64,000 nucleotides of DNA from Ligustrum vulgare. Taxonomy: Eukaryota > Streptophyta > Magnoliopsida > Lamiales > Oleaceae. The position numbers and the translations under genes were made by a program. Shown piece after piece: positions 1 through 11,894 of the stretch; position 1 is the first letter of the stretch, and every line of letters starts with the position of its first letter. The stretch lies in NCBI GenBank assembly GCA_963555705.1, contig OY743174.1, positions 54,954,234 through 55,018,233 of the forward strand. Reading direction: 5' to 3'. Below the pieces are notes generated by a model. The model searched no databases. It had not been told where the DNA came from and was given only the letters and a program-made list of their open reading frames with translations.

Positions 1-1002
1 TCAAAAATGTTCACACATGAGCTCCTTTGAACCTCTTTTGCAAACTTAAGACGTTTTTTATTTTTATGAGATAGTTTGGATATGTTTCTAACTCTTTCTT
101 TAATAAGGACTCCTTGCATATATTCCCTCTCATAAGCCACAGCCCTGTTATCTTGCAACTCGCTTTGACCATCTCCAAATCTGCAAGATAAGGATGATGT
201 AATTTTTCTAGTAGAATCATTACAGCCCAAATCAGAATCCAGGGATATAGTTTTATGTGACATGCGTCCTGAACCTCTTAGAAAACTATTAGAAATTCTG
301 TCAGAAAGAGTGCGCTTCACACTAGGTACTACAGAGTCCTCTGAATTTATTGACGAACTATGGGATGGAAGCTTTGTCTTCTTGTCTACATGTCCCTCGA
401 GATTATGCTTAGTTAGAGGCTTACTTCCAGCAGGATAAAATATTCCACGTCCATCCTTCAGACCCTTGGTCCAAGTCCCAAAATAATAGCTTCCATCAGC
501 GAATCTATAGAAACCTGATCCATGCCTTAACCCATTCAACCAGAAGCCATCAAAAAGATCACCATTGGACCATCTCATAACACCTCTACCAGACATTTTC
601 CCTTTCTTCCAATTTCCAATATATAAGTTTCCATTGCTCCATGCATACCTACCACTGCCTTCACGTACTCCTCCTCTCCAACAACCGTCATAAAAGTTTG
701 AGTTCTGATATTGCTTCCCTCCGATGCCATGCTGAGAATTCATATTCCAAGAACCAGTGTATATGGACCCATCAGAACCAGTAAAAGTTCCAAAACCGTG
801 GAGATACCCCCCAGAGAAATCACCCTCATATGTAGCCTGTGACGGCCAAAATATCTTGCCTTTCCCCGTCATTTTCCCTTCTTCCCAGTCACCATCATAA
901 ACAGTTCCATCTGACCAAGTATATTTACCTTTCCCATGCGGAAGCATTCCCTTCAATTTACCAAGATATATATGTCCATTTGAGAACACCTTCTCACAAC
1001 TC
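1..1002 (-). CDS. PIP5K: Phosphatidylinositol-4-phosphate 5-kinase, MORN-repeat part (partial)
   Basis: This is the N-terminal half of a plant PIP5K, which phosphorylates PI4P to PI(4,5)P2 at the plasma membrane. The exon reads open for about 333 codons on the minus strand and runs off the left edge. It holds seven to eight MORN repeats (GKYTWSDG, GRYAWSNG, GVMRWSNGDLFDGFW and similar), ending in a GIFYPAGSK segment. A Ser-rich linker and the family motif YEREYMQGVLI, which precedes the kinase core, follow. The lipid-kinase domain lies outside the window. The 5' boundary is an acceptor reading TCTAATAG/G at 1003-1004. MORN repeats are typical of plant type-B PIP5Ks and are thought to help membrane targeting and regulation. 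I cannot assign a paralogue. The start codon is unresolved: the first in-frame ATG in this exon falls inside the first MORN repeat, so a small upstream coding exon may be missing from this model. Confidence 0.9.
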
Positions 1003-2412
1003 CTATTAGAGGAAAGTTACAAAGTAATTATCCTTTGTCCCATGTGCAAGTGAAAAAACAACAAATCTAGAGTTTAATTACTAGAAACTCTTTAGTCTTA
1101 AATGGTTTGCAGTTATGTACCTTTCATTAGTCTCCATGACAAACAATGATTATAAACGAAATAACTGCACAACATAAAAGGAAAAACTTATCAGGCACCA
1201 TTTGTTATGTTAATCGGTCAGCTGTAATATCTTATAAGGATATGTCTTTTTCCACTTCTACAATCTGATCTATTCAAGACTTTCAAACCTATTAGAACAG
1301 GAAAATGAACTTTCTTCATGTGGTAAACTCTTAAAACATCAATGCTGTCTTAACTCTGTGTTTATGCAACGAAAGGTCAATTAGCCATCACTTATCATTT
1401 CAGAATGAAGATTTCGAATCGGTTAGTCAATGATTAGATTAGAATTTAAATCAATTAACCAACTGGGCAAAATCTAATGACTTACAGTTAGAGAAGAAAG
1501 ATTACCGCGGTCATTCTCTGCATTTAGGTGCACTGGGAATTAAATCTAGATTCCCCAATAGACCTGTCAACAGTAGTAAACAAGATATGGTGTTATAAAG
1601 TTAATATCGTGATATTTTGCAATAGCAATACAAATTACTTAATTTAATAAGGCTAAAAATATGGTAATCCTGAAATCCCATTGATCATGTGCTGTGATAA
1701 GGATTACATCGTGAATAAAACAGATTCTGAATATAAGTACCGTGCAGATCAAATTGGCATTCAGATAGCTTAAGTGATGTAGAGCTGATAAACATAATAC
1801 AAAAGTTTCAAATTACTTTGAATATTGATGCATTTATAATACCAAAATAAATCGGAGAATTGGTAAATTCCACTACCTAGGAAACTTGAAAGGCAAGAAG
1901 CAAAAACTAGTGAGATTTTAAAAGAATGACTATATCACGAAATCAATCTTGTTTATATTTTTAAATGTGCTTCATCAAACAAAAGTATATAACAAATATA
2001 CAATCAGATACAATAACCCAGAGTTTTCCAAACACTGTTTATATTTCACATCATATTGCGTGATTTCTTACACTAAGACAGCTGTATTTCATACAAATCA
2101 TATTTTTTTCAATGATAAAGTTTTTATTTGCTAAATAAAACACTTTCATGCATACAGCCATAGATACAAGTGCAGATGCAGTATATATTATCAAATCATT
2201 GCAGTATCAAACAGCAGGTATATTTTATCAGTTTCCAGTCCATCAGTCGATCTTACTTGTGAGCCGTCAGATAATTTAACAGTTATAATAACGCTAGTTA
2301 GTGAGATTCAGCAGCAATTAAATCAATCAGCACCATAACTTTTCATATTAATAGTTAATTTCAACGTAATTACTACGACCAAAAACTGAAGATCTAGTAT
2401 TGAAACGCTCAC

Positions 2413-2615
2413 CTGCGGACTGTTCCACCGGTAATGAACCGACAGCAACCCTAGAAATTCTCAGCGAATTGTTCATAGACAAATACAATCTGAAAATTCC
2501 CGAATCAAAATTTCGATATTTACTTATTTACTTTTTTGCTCTGATAAATATTGCAATAAACGTTGAACCTCTGCTTTACAAAATTTGATTGAAGTCCCCC
2601 TTTTTTACAGTAACG
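2413..2615 (-). other. Probable 5' leader exon of the PIP5K gene
   Basis: On the minus strand a good donor, CCGCAG/GTGAGC, sits at 2412-2413, and the sequence before it has the less AT-rich look of a transcribed leader. Joining it to the acceptor at 1003 gives an intron of about 1.4 kb (1003-2412). In the MORN frame this exon has a stop codon and no ATG, so by this model it is untranslated. In another frame it holds an ATG that would open a short upstream ORF running into the coding exon. The 5' limit is a guess from a TATA-like CTATAAGC at 2645-2652. Long 5'UTR introns are common in plant genes, which supports the model but does not prove it. Confidence 0.45.
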
Positions 2616-3520
2616 AGGAAATGCGTGGTAAGATAGGGAGGAGGGCTTATAGCAGTGCGAAATGGTGGACACGTCGCAGGAACCAAATTGTGGGCCAATG
2701 AACTTTTGTTTATGATCGTGTGGGACCAATTGCTTAATTAAATCGTTGTGGTGTACAGAAAGTAACGTGTATTTACTTACTTTTTGTTTAAAAATGAAGT
2801 AAATCAGAAGCATCATTCATACTAAAAGTAAGCTTCAAACACTCAGTCTACAGTTATCAGTTCAGTTGAGATTTTTCATTCATTTTTTAATCAATTGAGT
2901 TATGATCCAAGCTAGTACTTTGTTTAATGTGTGAGAGAGAGAGAGAAATAAAGAAATATGTAAAATAGAAGAAGGCAATGTCAGTTCTCACTCTATCTTG
3001 CATTTGCCATACTTTAAGAATCTAGCTTTCACGAGCAATTTTATAGGATTCATTTGATTCCAAACTTGCTACATTACTATGACTCATTAATAATATTTCA
3101 CATAAAGTTACAAAAAAAAATATAGAAGACACATTGTCATGACCGTAGCTTTGCTGGCGGCCACCCACGTGCCCAATGGAAGGAGGCCATGTCACCTGAA
3201 AGCAAAATATGGTTAATGTTATGCTCAAGCCGCTCCGATCAGGTTCCTTCAGTTTATCTAAATACTTGACAATCTTAAGAGACGACAGAAGTAAAAACCT
3301 ACTAAAATTATTATGTCATAAAAGTGAAGCTATTAAGTGATGGGATATGAAACTCGAGCCACCATTGGGTAATATATATATATATATTTTGCTAACTTGA
3401 AAAAGAAGAACAATTGACAATCTCCTAAACAGTGCATAAAGATCAAATATGAAATTTGTTAGACAGTACCAGTTTACCTGTAATTAGTGACACGTGTACT
3501 TAGAGCACGCATCGGAGAAA
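2616..3520 (-). promoter_or_regulatory. Probable PIP5K promoter region with two G-boxes
   Basis: Upstream of the leader exon lie a weak TATA-like element (2645-2652, minus strand) and two palindromic CACGTG cores at 3166-3171 and 3491-3496. The second is in the context GACACGTGTA, which resembles an ABA-response element. These cores are known bZIP/bHLH binding sites; their use here is inferred. A short GA run is at about 2933-2946. Confidence 0.35.
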
Positions 3521-4059
3521 ACTCCACCAATAAGGAAACCGTGTTTATACGAGAGTGTTATCAAAATTAAGTAATGTCTGTTAATATTTTAACAAATGTC
3601 CTACGTTGGGAATTTTCTACTCCTACTTCTTTTTCATCATGCTTCCTTCTACATAAGGTTTTGTAAGTTTAGATTTGAGAAACTTTTACATCGACTTAGT
3701 CGATCATTTTGAGGTCAATGGTGAAACCTCTAGCCTGGGTATGTTGCCATTTGTCGTTTAATGTTTGTTTATGTCTAAGATGATAATAGATCGAGGAAGC
3801 CTAAAAATGATTTTTCTAAAAATTGAATTGAAGCATATTTGGCACTCAAAACACATTTCACAAAACGATAAGTTTTGATCTCAAAAGATCCAATTAAAAA
3901 ACAAAGCTTCTCCTAAAATCACAGGAGATATTATCATCATCATCGTTGTCGTAGTTATTACTATTATTATTTCCTCTCAATGCTAGTTGAATAATCAAGG
4001 GAATTTACACATTTAACAATCTTGCTCTAGTACCATGGAATGGTACACGTTATGGTGCC

Positions 4060-4118
4060 CTTCAAGACACAAAAGTTGGTCCCACCAGTACATGGGGTTC
4101 AGCTCTTGTGTCTTGAAG
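4060..4118. repeat. Short inverted repeat (hairpin)
   Basis: CTTCAAGACACAA at 4060-4072 is followed by its exact complement at 4106-4118, with a further near-paired AAG/CTC step inside and a loop of about 27 nt. The stem of 13-16 bp is short for a plant miRNA precursor, and no function is claimed. The word GTGCCCTTC occurs on both sides of the stem. Otherwise 3520-4610 shows no gene. Confidence 0.4.
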
Positions 4119-4611
4119 TATGTGCCCTTCGTTGGCACTGGATCAATTTTGACACATTTAATTCCCGACAAATAGGCCTTGTTCGAAAGCAATCCTGTTT
4201 CACTTTTTTAGAGAATCTAGAATGGCAATTTGGACATAAAAAAGTGACTAATGTGATATTTTAACATGCATATACGTACGTAAGAAATCGAGGCGGGGCT
4301 TGGTTTTTTCAGTTCAAGTTGCTATCTCCTTCGTCACCGTCCTTAATTTAAGGTGTAGATACGAAAATGGTCATTTCTCTCTTAATTCAATTGGACAACG
4401 AGTTCTCAAGTAATCATTTAGCCTGATCGCGAAAGGATTGAGACGTCTAATTTGACGGAAAGGTCCAACTACTTTCACCCCAAAACCTTAGGTTGATGGT
4501 TAATGGGAAAGGTCGAACAAAATCTCATATCAGCTAAATATGAAATAAATAATAGTCTTATATAGAATTGTGTACTGCTATATTAATGTATTAACATTTC
4601 GAAATGAAATA

Positions 4612-4787
4612 TTAGCCTCTGTTTGTTAATTTTTTTTTTGTTTAAAAACATATTTTTTTATATTTTCTAGGTAAAAAGTGTGGTTGAAAAATGGAGAGAA
4701 AAAAAATGTGTGGTTAAAAAGTGATTTGGGGAATTGTGTGATAAAAAACATGTTTAAAAACTATTTTTCCAAACACAACCTTAATTC
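4612..4787 (+). mobile_element. MITE family M1, copy 1
   Basis: Non-coding repeat with a recognisable core: GTGTGGTTGAAAAATGGAGA, then GTGTGGTTAAAAAGTGATTT, then an AAATTGTGTG stretch, with terminal text like CTCTGTTTGTTA and CCAAACACAACC. The same core recurs at about 5026, 10702, 31199, 36317, 56286 and 56459. Ends are eroded and no clear target duplication is visible. Confidence 0.6.
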
Positions 4788-5025
4788 CTACAAGTGGTAT
4801 TAGAGTTAGGTCTCAAATTTTTAACCATTGTGCACATCATAACCAAACCGAAGTCATAACCAAACGGAAGTGGTGGCATGATGCATGGACTTGTAAAAGA
4901 TTGAACTACTATACTTCAATAAGTTAACCTTTGAGATAAAATCTCAATTCCTACATGAGTCGGAATATGGGATTTGGTTTCATAAATAACTATACGTTTG
5001 GAGCAATTTGTGCACTTTTCATAAG

Positions 5026-5168
5026 TCTCCGTTTGGTAAAGTGATTATAAACCAATATATAATATACACACTTTCCTAAATCACTTCTTAATCACGTGTT
5101 TTCTCTCTTCAATTTTTAACTACACATTTTACCTCGAAAAATCAAAATAAACTGATTTATAATGACTT
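5026..5168 (-). mobile_element. MITE family M1, copy 2 (inverted)
   Basis: Same family as the element at 4612, on the opposite strand: TCTCCGTTTGGTAAAGTGAT at the left, then AAATCACTTCTTAATCACGT, TCTCTCTTCAATTTTTAACT and AAACTGATTTATAATGACTT. It is only about 240 bp from copy 1. The stretch between them is AT-rich and shows nothing else. Confidence 0.55.
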
Positions 5169-5496
5169 TCAATTATATGAACATAAATCAACAGGAGGGG
5201 GAGGGCGGGTCACAGGGTCAGGCGCCCCAGCTGAATCCTTAGGTTGTCGGTCAGAGTTCATGTGGAATATATAGAATTAGAACATCGCGGGATTGAGTAC
5301 AACAATATGCCATCATGACCATCAAAATTAATTTTGTTTAACCATGGACACTCAACTTCACATTACGTTTCAGTCAAACCACTCGATTAACCTTATTTAT
5401 ATGAGAAATTTGATGGTTAGGATGAAATAAAATAAATTTCGATGGCCATGTATTTAACCCAAACATCGCGACATTAGTTGCCAAGTGTAAATCCTA

Positions 5497-7179
5497 AGAT
5501 CATCTCCAATGGACTCTGTCAATTGAAGAAGAAAACTTGACACGTCAACAAATTGACGAAATGGGTTAAAAGTCTCTCCAATGCACAATGTCAATACAAA
5601 GTTAAGCTAGGTATTTCAACGAGTCGAGCCGAACATCAAGGCTCGAGCTTTTTTTGGCCCGAGCCGATCCGAGCCAAAGCTCGGCCAAAAAATTGAGGCT
5701 CGGCTCGAGCTTCTTCAAGCCAAGCCGGACCGGCCCTTTTTTTTTTTTTTACGGTGAATGAATATGAATTGTAATTACATAAATGAATTATATACAATAA
5801 ATGTAGTTAAAATATCAAACATAAGATTTAATAAAAATGTAAACGTAGATTTCGCAAAATCTATCTATACTAAAAATAAATTACTAGTTGTTTTATATAT
5901 ATTCAATAAAGGTTACAAGTTATATTCTTACAAGTTACAACCCTCCTCCTTTTTCCGGGCTTGGGACCGACTATGATTAACATAGACGGAGTTAAAAATT
6001 GTACACGAATAAAAAAAATTGTGTACAATTTTTTTAAAAATATAATAATTTAAATTATACAAAATAATTGAATAGAAATTATAGCAAACAAATGAATATT
6101 ATGACGAAATGAAAAAACTTGTAACTTGTAAGTGAATGTGAATTAACAAAATACGACCTATTTATAGGAAAAAAAACGTGGGAAAACAAAAAAAAATTCA
6201 AATTTCAAAAAAAAAAAATATGCGTAATTCAAATACAGATCAAAAAGCAGATCAATTAGTAGTCTAATACGTAGAGATACTATGCGTTGCAACCCGCAGG
6301 CAGCACGGGCCTGAATGGCCCGTGTATTCGGGCCAACTTAGCCCGTCACACGGGCCGGCCCCGGCTCAAGCCCAGTGAGCATTTTTGGGCTCGGTCCTAC
6401 GAGCCTTGAGCTGAGCTTAGCTCGAGTTTTTAACGAGCCGAACCCGAGCTACTCGAGCCGACGAGCCGTTTTGACACGTCTAGGTTAAGTTGACGTGCCT
6501 GGAAAAAAATTGACAATGTCAAGGGGTTCGTCTACATATTGACGCTTCGTCTGACTGAATGAGTTAAAATTAATTTATTTTATAATTATTTTAACTATAT
6601 TAAAAAGGGACGTGGCCCTCATGGCATGAAGATTTTCGTTGAAAATTATTACTAATAAGCACTTTTGATTATTTTCATTCAAAATTTTCATGATTATATT
6701 AAATTTAAAATTAATAATTAAAAAAAATATATATGCATTTTAATAAATTTAATTTATCAATAAAAAATTACGCTAAATAAAGTTATATAAAATATTAGTC
6801 ATTGAAATATCTTAAAACTAACAAATAAAAATAATAATTTCAGATTAATAAATAATTCTTTGTCTGTAATAATTAAAAAAAAAAAACTCATAATAAATTT
6901 AACTACCAAAATAAAATATAAAAATGAGATACAGTACAAGAAAATTATATTTATAGTTTATAATAATAAAAAGTTTAATATTATTAATCTTTTTTTGAAT
7001 AAGTTATTATTTTAAATTTTTTTTAAAAAAAAGTCATGTAATCAACAATATTTAAATGTAGACGGAATTATTGGAGATGAAATTTAAGATTTCTCCGTCA
7101 ATTTATGTATGTTCTCTAAAAGTTCGTCAATTTCATTGACACGTCAACTCTAATTGACATAGTGCATTGAAGATGATCT
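5497..7179. mobile_element. Non-autonomous TIR DNA transposon with nested insertion
   Basis: The left end AGATCATCTCCAATGGACTC and the inverted right end (AGATCATCTTCAATGCACTA on the minus strand) are imperfect terminal inverted repeats. Both are followed by a TGTCAATT word and a GACACGTCAA word. The interior right of the insertion is very AT-rich and has no gene. Without the nested hAT element and its duplication the body is about 0.8 kb. No clean target duplication was found, so I do not assign a superfamily. Confidence 0.6.
5608..6482. mobile_element. hAT-like non-autonomous element nested in the TIR element
   Basis: The ends TAGGTATTTCAACGAG and (inverted) TAGACGTGTCAAAACGGC are hAT-like. 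The flanks AGTTAAGC (5600-5607) and GGTTAAGT (6483-6490) match at 6 of 8 bases, consistent with an old 8-bp duplication. About 100 bp at each end is packed with GAGCC/GGCTC and CTCGAG words, typical of the subterminal transposase-binding zones of hAT elements. The AT-rich centre holds no convincing reading frame. Confidence 0.65.
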
Positions 7180-7986
7180 AAAAAGTAAAACCTATGAATT
7201 AGTGAATTCTTATTATTCCTTTTTGTTATTCCCGTTAAATTTGTTTTGAGATTCCTATGAATATTGACATTTTACTTTTCCATTGCACTTTGGAAATTCT
7301 ATTATCTATTTTTTTTTTTTTTTTATATTACTCGCACGTTAACATCGCAGCCGATTATTATCCAATATTCTTATTCTTTGCTAATTGACTTTATGCAGGT
7401 TAAAGTTTTATGAAAAAAGTCTTTAAGTTTGATCTAGATTTTAATCTAGGTTTTTACCAATGTCAAGGTCAACGGTTAATTATAATAACAAATTTTATGG
7501 TTCTCGCAACTTTATAATTACGTATCTCATCAATTTTTATCAAAATTTGTTAAATATATGACTTTAATTTTCGTCAAACAAGGGTTAAATGGCAAGACGG
7601 TAATGAAATTGATGGAAGGAATAATACAAAATCTTTATGACACTTGAAGAATATTATGATGTTAAAGTTTCATTAATTTATTCAAAATATCTTTCTTTAT
7701 GAGTCATGTTGATTGAGAATAATCCTAAAAGAAATTGTGTAAATATTCTATATTCTTCAAATTAAAGGTCATGCTTTGGCCAAATTAAACTTCAAAATGG
7801 TGACATTGGATACTTGTCAGGATTCTTTGTTTACAATTCTTGCTGTTCATTGTTAAAGTTAGTAATTCGAATGATATATTTGTGTATTTTAATTATATTT
7901 TATTTATTATATTTCTATGCCAGTTAAAATTATTGGAGCGAGGTCATTCATAGCATGGCCAAGTTCCTTAGGTTCTTTTTACATAA
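7180..7986. other. Intergenic, no gene seen
   Basis: AT-rich stretch with a poly-T run near 7311-7324. I see no coding region, RNA gene or repeat boundary that I can support. Confidence 0.5.
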
Positions 7987-8066
7987 CTAGTTTTGGTGTG
8001 TGCGTTGCACGCATATTGTCAGTATTTTTTTATTAGAGAAGTTTTAAATAATGATTTCTTATTTGA

Positions 8067-8312
8067 TACTCTTCATGTCCCATAAAGATATGCTCATTTC
8101 TATTTTTACAAGAATTAAGAAAACATAATTATTATATGTTGGAACTATAAATTTACTTACATTTTACCTAATATACCCATACATTAAACAATAAGTAGTT
8201 CATATGTGTTGATAAAAATGCTTATTAAATAGGGGTATATTAAAAAAAATTAGACATTAATATAATCTCAATAAGGAAAGTAACATATAATTTGGGACAA
8301 ACCAAAAAAGGA
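8067..8312. mobile_element. Degenerate Stowaway-like MITE inside the Helitron
   Basis: The left end TACTCTTCATGTCCCATAAA resembles the CTCCxTCxGTCCCATAAAG end of Stowaway-type MITEs and the better copy at 28278. The right part has the inverted TTTGGGACAA word. The match is weak and the right limit uncertain. Confidence 0.35.
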
Positions 8313-8574
8313 AAACGAAAGAAAAAATCAGTGAAAGATGAAATACATTGCTAATGGATCATTTTAAATGACTAAAATTTTTGCTACAGTTTAGTAATTC
8401 GAAAATAATGTAACAAAGTATTGTGCGAAAACTTCACATCAATATTAAGATATTGTTATTACGACTTTATTTGAACTATCATAAGTAACTTAACGAAAGG
8501 AAAAAAAATGTAACATAAAATGATAAAAATAGAAACATAAGAAGGTATCCATAAAGATGTCTAAGGTAATCTGT

Positions 8575-9260
8575 GGATATGTGACTGAATAGTGCATTAA
8601 ATCCATTTGTTGCCGCATAATGTTTAATTGGATTAAATTTAATTAGATGAATAGTGTCTAAATTGATAAGAAATCTGAGTAATTTGTCTGCATAGTGTTT
8701 AATTGGATGAATAGTTCATCCAATTGTTGCCCCGCATATTATTTAATTGGATAAATAGTGCTTAAATTGATTGAAAATTTAGGCAATTTGCCTGCATACT
8801 ATTTAATTGGATGAATAGTGTTTAATTACAATTGTAGCTAAATTGGATGAATGATGTTTAATTGCAATTGAAATAGTGCCTAAATAGGATTAATAGTGTT
8901 TAATTGCAATTTGATGAACAATAGTGCATCCATTTGCTGCCCGCATATAGTATTTAATTGGATGAATATTATTTAATTGCAATTGAAATATTGTCTAAAT
9001 TGGATAAATAGTGCTTAAATTTGATGAATAATGTTTAATTGCAATTGAAATAATGCTTAAATTGGATGAGTAGTGTTTAAATTGCAATTTGATTGGATGA
9101 ATAGTGTCAATTGTTGCCCGTGTATAGTGTTCAATTGGATGAATAGTGTTTAATTGTAATTAAATTGGATGAATAGTGTTTAATTACAATTGAAATAGTG
9201 CTTGAATTTGATTAATAGTGTTTAATTAAAATTAGGTTGGATGAATAGTTGGAATTTAAT
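8575..9260. repeat. Degenerate array of TTTAATTGGATGAATAGTG units
   Basis: The words TTTAATTG, GGATGAATAGTG, CAATTGAAATAGTGCC and TAAATTGGAT recur in irregular order about every 30-60 bp for almost 700 bp. The phrase CATCCAATTGTTGCCCGCAT, with variants, starts several larger units. The array lies wholly within the Helitron and is non-coding. Confidence 0.7.
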
Positions 9261-9426
9261 TGGATGAAAAGTACAATTAAAGATTCAATCTTTTATATAT
9301 AGTAAGATAATGTCACACACAAGATACATGAATGCAATTGATAGCAATAAAACATTAAGCGCACGTGATGATGTGCAAGTTCGACTTTAAAAATGATTTT
9401 AAACGTATCTATATCTATATTCTATA

Positions 9427-9616
9427 TATATATATATAAACAAAGTCTTTACCAAAAATAAACACACACACACTTTCCCGCCAAAATAAACTTACTAAAT
9501 TTGGAAAGATTTTTTAAAAAACACAAAAATTAAAAAATAAATAAAAAATGATTGCATTTTAGAAAGTGTAATGATTGCAAATGAAATTACACTTTTGAGC
9601 ACTACATGTATTTTTT

Positions 9617-9653
<37 letters not shown>

Positions 9654-9850
9654 CAAAGTCTTTACCAAAAATAAACACACACGCACGCACTTTCCCGCCA
9701 AAATGAACTTACTAAATTTGGAAAGATTTTGTAAAAAATACAAGAATTAAAAAATAAATAAAAAATGATTGCATTTTAGAAAGTGTAATGATTGCAAATG
9801 GAATTACACTTTTGAGCACTACATGTATTTTTTCAAAAAAAATAAATAAA
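9427..9850. repeat. Tandem duplication of about 213 bp with TA microsatellite
   Basis: AACAAAGTCTTTACCAAAAA starts one copy at about 9438 and a second at about 9652. The following 180 bp, including ATGATTGCATTTTAGAAAGT and GAGCACTACATGTATTTTTT, are nearly identical. A (TA)n run precedes each copy. The pair has few differences, so the duplication looks recent. Confidence 0.85.
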
Positions 9851-10701
9851 TTGTTTTGAGCACTTTTAAATTATATAAAAAATAATGATAGTTAAAATTT
9901 TTAGTTTAAAAACAAAGAATGTGATGTTTTCAATGTAAAAATTAGTATTTGAAAAGTAGAGATAAAAAGTATGTGTAATTAAAAAGTAGTGTAAAAGTGT
10001 GTTGTTTAAAAAAAAATTTGTCAAATAAAGATATTTCGTTCCAATTCCAAAAAAGTACAATTTAATTTTTTTTTTTTTAACAAATTTGTTTTTACTTAAT
10101 ATGATGATTGATTTTAATATAACTATTAATCTTATTGTGTATCATAACTTCTTTTTTTTTTTTTTTGAAAAATGTGAGAAAAATTACATCTAAAGCATTC
10201 ATAAGTCTAATTTAAAAAATAAATAAATTATTCTCTATTGTTATAAAAAGTATTCAAGATTCGTAAATTCGAAATTATGTTAAATTAATTTTAAAAAAAT
10301 TATTCAAAAATATTCTGCTTAATCATAGTGTAACTAATTTGGTAAAGTAACATTAAATTATTTATAAAGATATAAAATTATATCATAAAATGTGTTGAAA
10401 AACATTTAAATAACCCAAAAATGATTTTGTTTAAAGAACGAAATATGTTTTAGTTTAAAGAACTTAAGAACATTCCTTATATTATTTTTTTTATAAGTTT
10501 TCCAATTAGATTATATATAAAAAAAAATATTAAATGACTAATCCAAAAATTTCTCTCAAATTGAATAATTTAATATTTGATTGAATATAATTTTTCTTCA
10601 TATGTAATGACAATTGACAAGAGTTAGAAGTAATCAATCTCGCATGTTGGAATGTATTTGAAAAATTCTATTGGTATTTATCAGTATTAAAATTATCTTT
10701 A

Positions 10702-10812
10702 AGCATGTGTTCGATAAACTTGCAAAAATGATTTATAAACTATTTTATAAATCACACAATTTCTCAAACCACTTTTTTAACCATACATATTATTGTATTA
10801 TTTTGAAGTCGA
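10702..10812 (-). mobile_element. MITE family M1, copy 3
   Basis: The inverted-orientation core words ATTTATAAACTATTTTATAA, CACACAATTTCTCAAACCAC and TTTTTTAACCATACAT match family M1. It is truncated or decayed at the right. The rest of 9851-11894 is AT-rich with no supportable gene. Confidence 0.5.
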
Positions 10813-11894
10813 AAAATATGTAATATAGGCGTCAAATCGAAGATCTCAACAAGAAGTTTAATACAATACAACAAGTGAGAGCAAACTATAAAAAAATTGT
10901 CCGTAAAATCGTCCAAATATTCAAATGTCAAAATTTTACTTTATATTTTTTACTTTATTTTAAATTATATCATTTGAGTTATATAATACTCCGTATTCAG
11001 AAAACATTAAATGGTTCGACCAGAAAGAGGCAACAGGTCAAAGGTCAAAAATTGAATCGGATTGAACCGGAGGCGAATGGATTTTAATTAAAAAAATAAA
11101 TAATTATTTCAAAGATAAGAAAATTTTCTAAAAAAAATTAGTTTACAAATAAAACGACATTTATTCATTTGGAGTAAAATTAAATAAACAAAAAATATAA
11201 CCACAATATTATTTACCAATTGAAAGCAAATATAGATTTATGGTTGTTAATTTTATATATTAAATTTTATTTTAAAATAATTTAATATATAATAAAATGA
11301 TAAAAATATCTTATTTAAAAAAAAGAAAGTTTAACAAACAAGTAAATAAAAATATTTTTTTAAAAAAAAGATAAACAATTTTAAAAAGAAAAGATTTTTT
11401 TTTTTTTATAATGATCATAACTTCTTATTTTTTTATTAGTTTTGTTAATGTTGCATTTCCTATTTTGATTACTCTTTTTTTTATTTTTATTTTGAACTTG
11501 ATAATATTTTGCATTAAAATATTATTGTACTATATTTTTATTTGACATGATTGTATAATTAATATATTTTCATAAATTTTGATTAAAAATACTAGTATTT
11601 TTAACAACGATGTGAAAATTTGAGAAACTTGACCTGATTGTTGGTGGTGGTGGTAGGTCATGGCGGTGACAGAGGCATGGGTAATTGTGTAATACTGAGA
11701 ATTGAGCAAGTGTCGAAACGAAGTGTAATGATTTGAAATTGGAGTAACATGGTAAAACGCATTACCCACGACTAAAAATATGTTACCTTACAAATCAAAA
11801 AGTAAAAGGTTAACATATGTATTATCCTAAAAAAAATAGTCTGGTAATGCACACATTGATCTACAACTATGAAGAGTTTCATAGTTCCAAAAAA

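Larger units (their letters stand above)
7987..9307 (-). mobile_element. Helitron, non-autonomous (1.3 kb)
   Basis: Read on the minus strand it begins TCTTACTATATATAAAAG at 9307, the standard plant Helitron 5' end. It ends in CTAG at 7987-7990, preceded by a short hairpin (TGCGT...ACGCA) about 10-15 nt upstream. The bases just outside are A before TC and T after CTAG, the A/T target expected for Helitrons, with no target duplication. No Rep/helicase reading frame is present. The interior contains a degenerate repeat array (8575-9260) and a Stowaway-like insertion. Confidence 0.75.

Noticed and set aside
3022..3228. Minus-strand ORF with WPPSIGHVGGRQQSYGHDN preceded by an acceptor-like TTTCAG
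   Set aside because: Looks slightly exon-like, but no upstream exon, start or family match; overlaps a probable promoter.
5758..5976. 72-codon plus-strand ORF in the nested hAT element
   Set aside because: AT-rich, no similarity to transposase; chance frame.
8575..9260. Possible CRISPR-like or centromeric array
   Set aside because: Units are irregular, no regular spacers, and the array is bounded by Helitron ends in a plant nuclear context.
11530..11769. 79-codon minus-strand ORF with His/Gln-rich stretch
   Set aside because: No recognisable domain or splice context; not supported.
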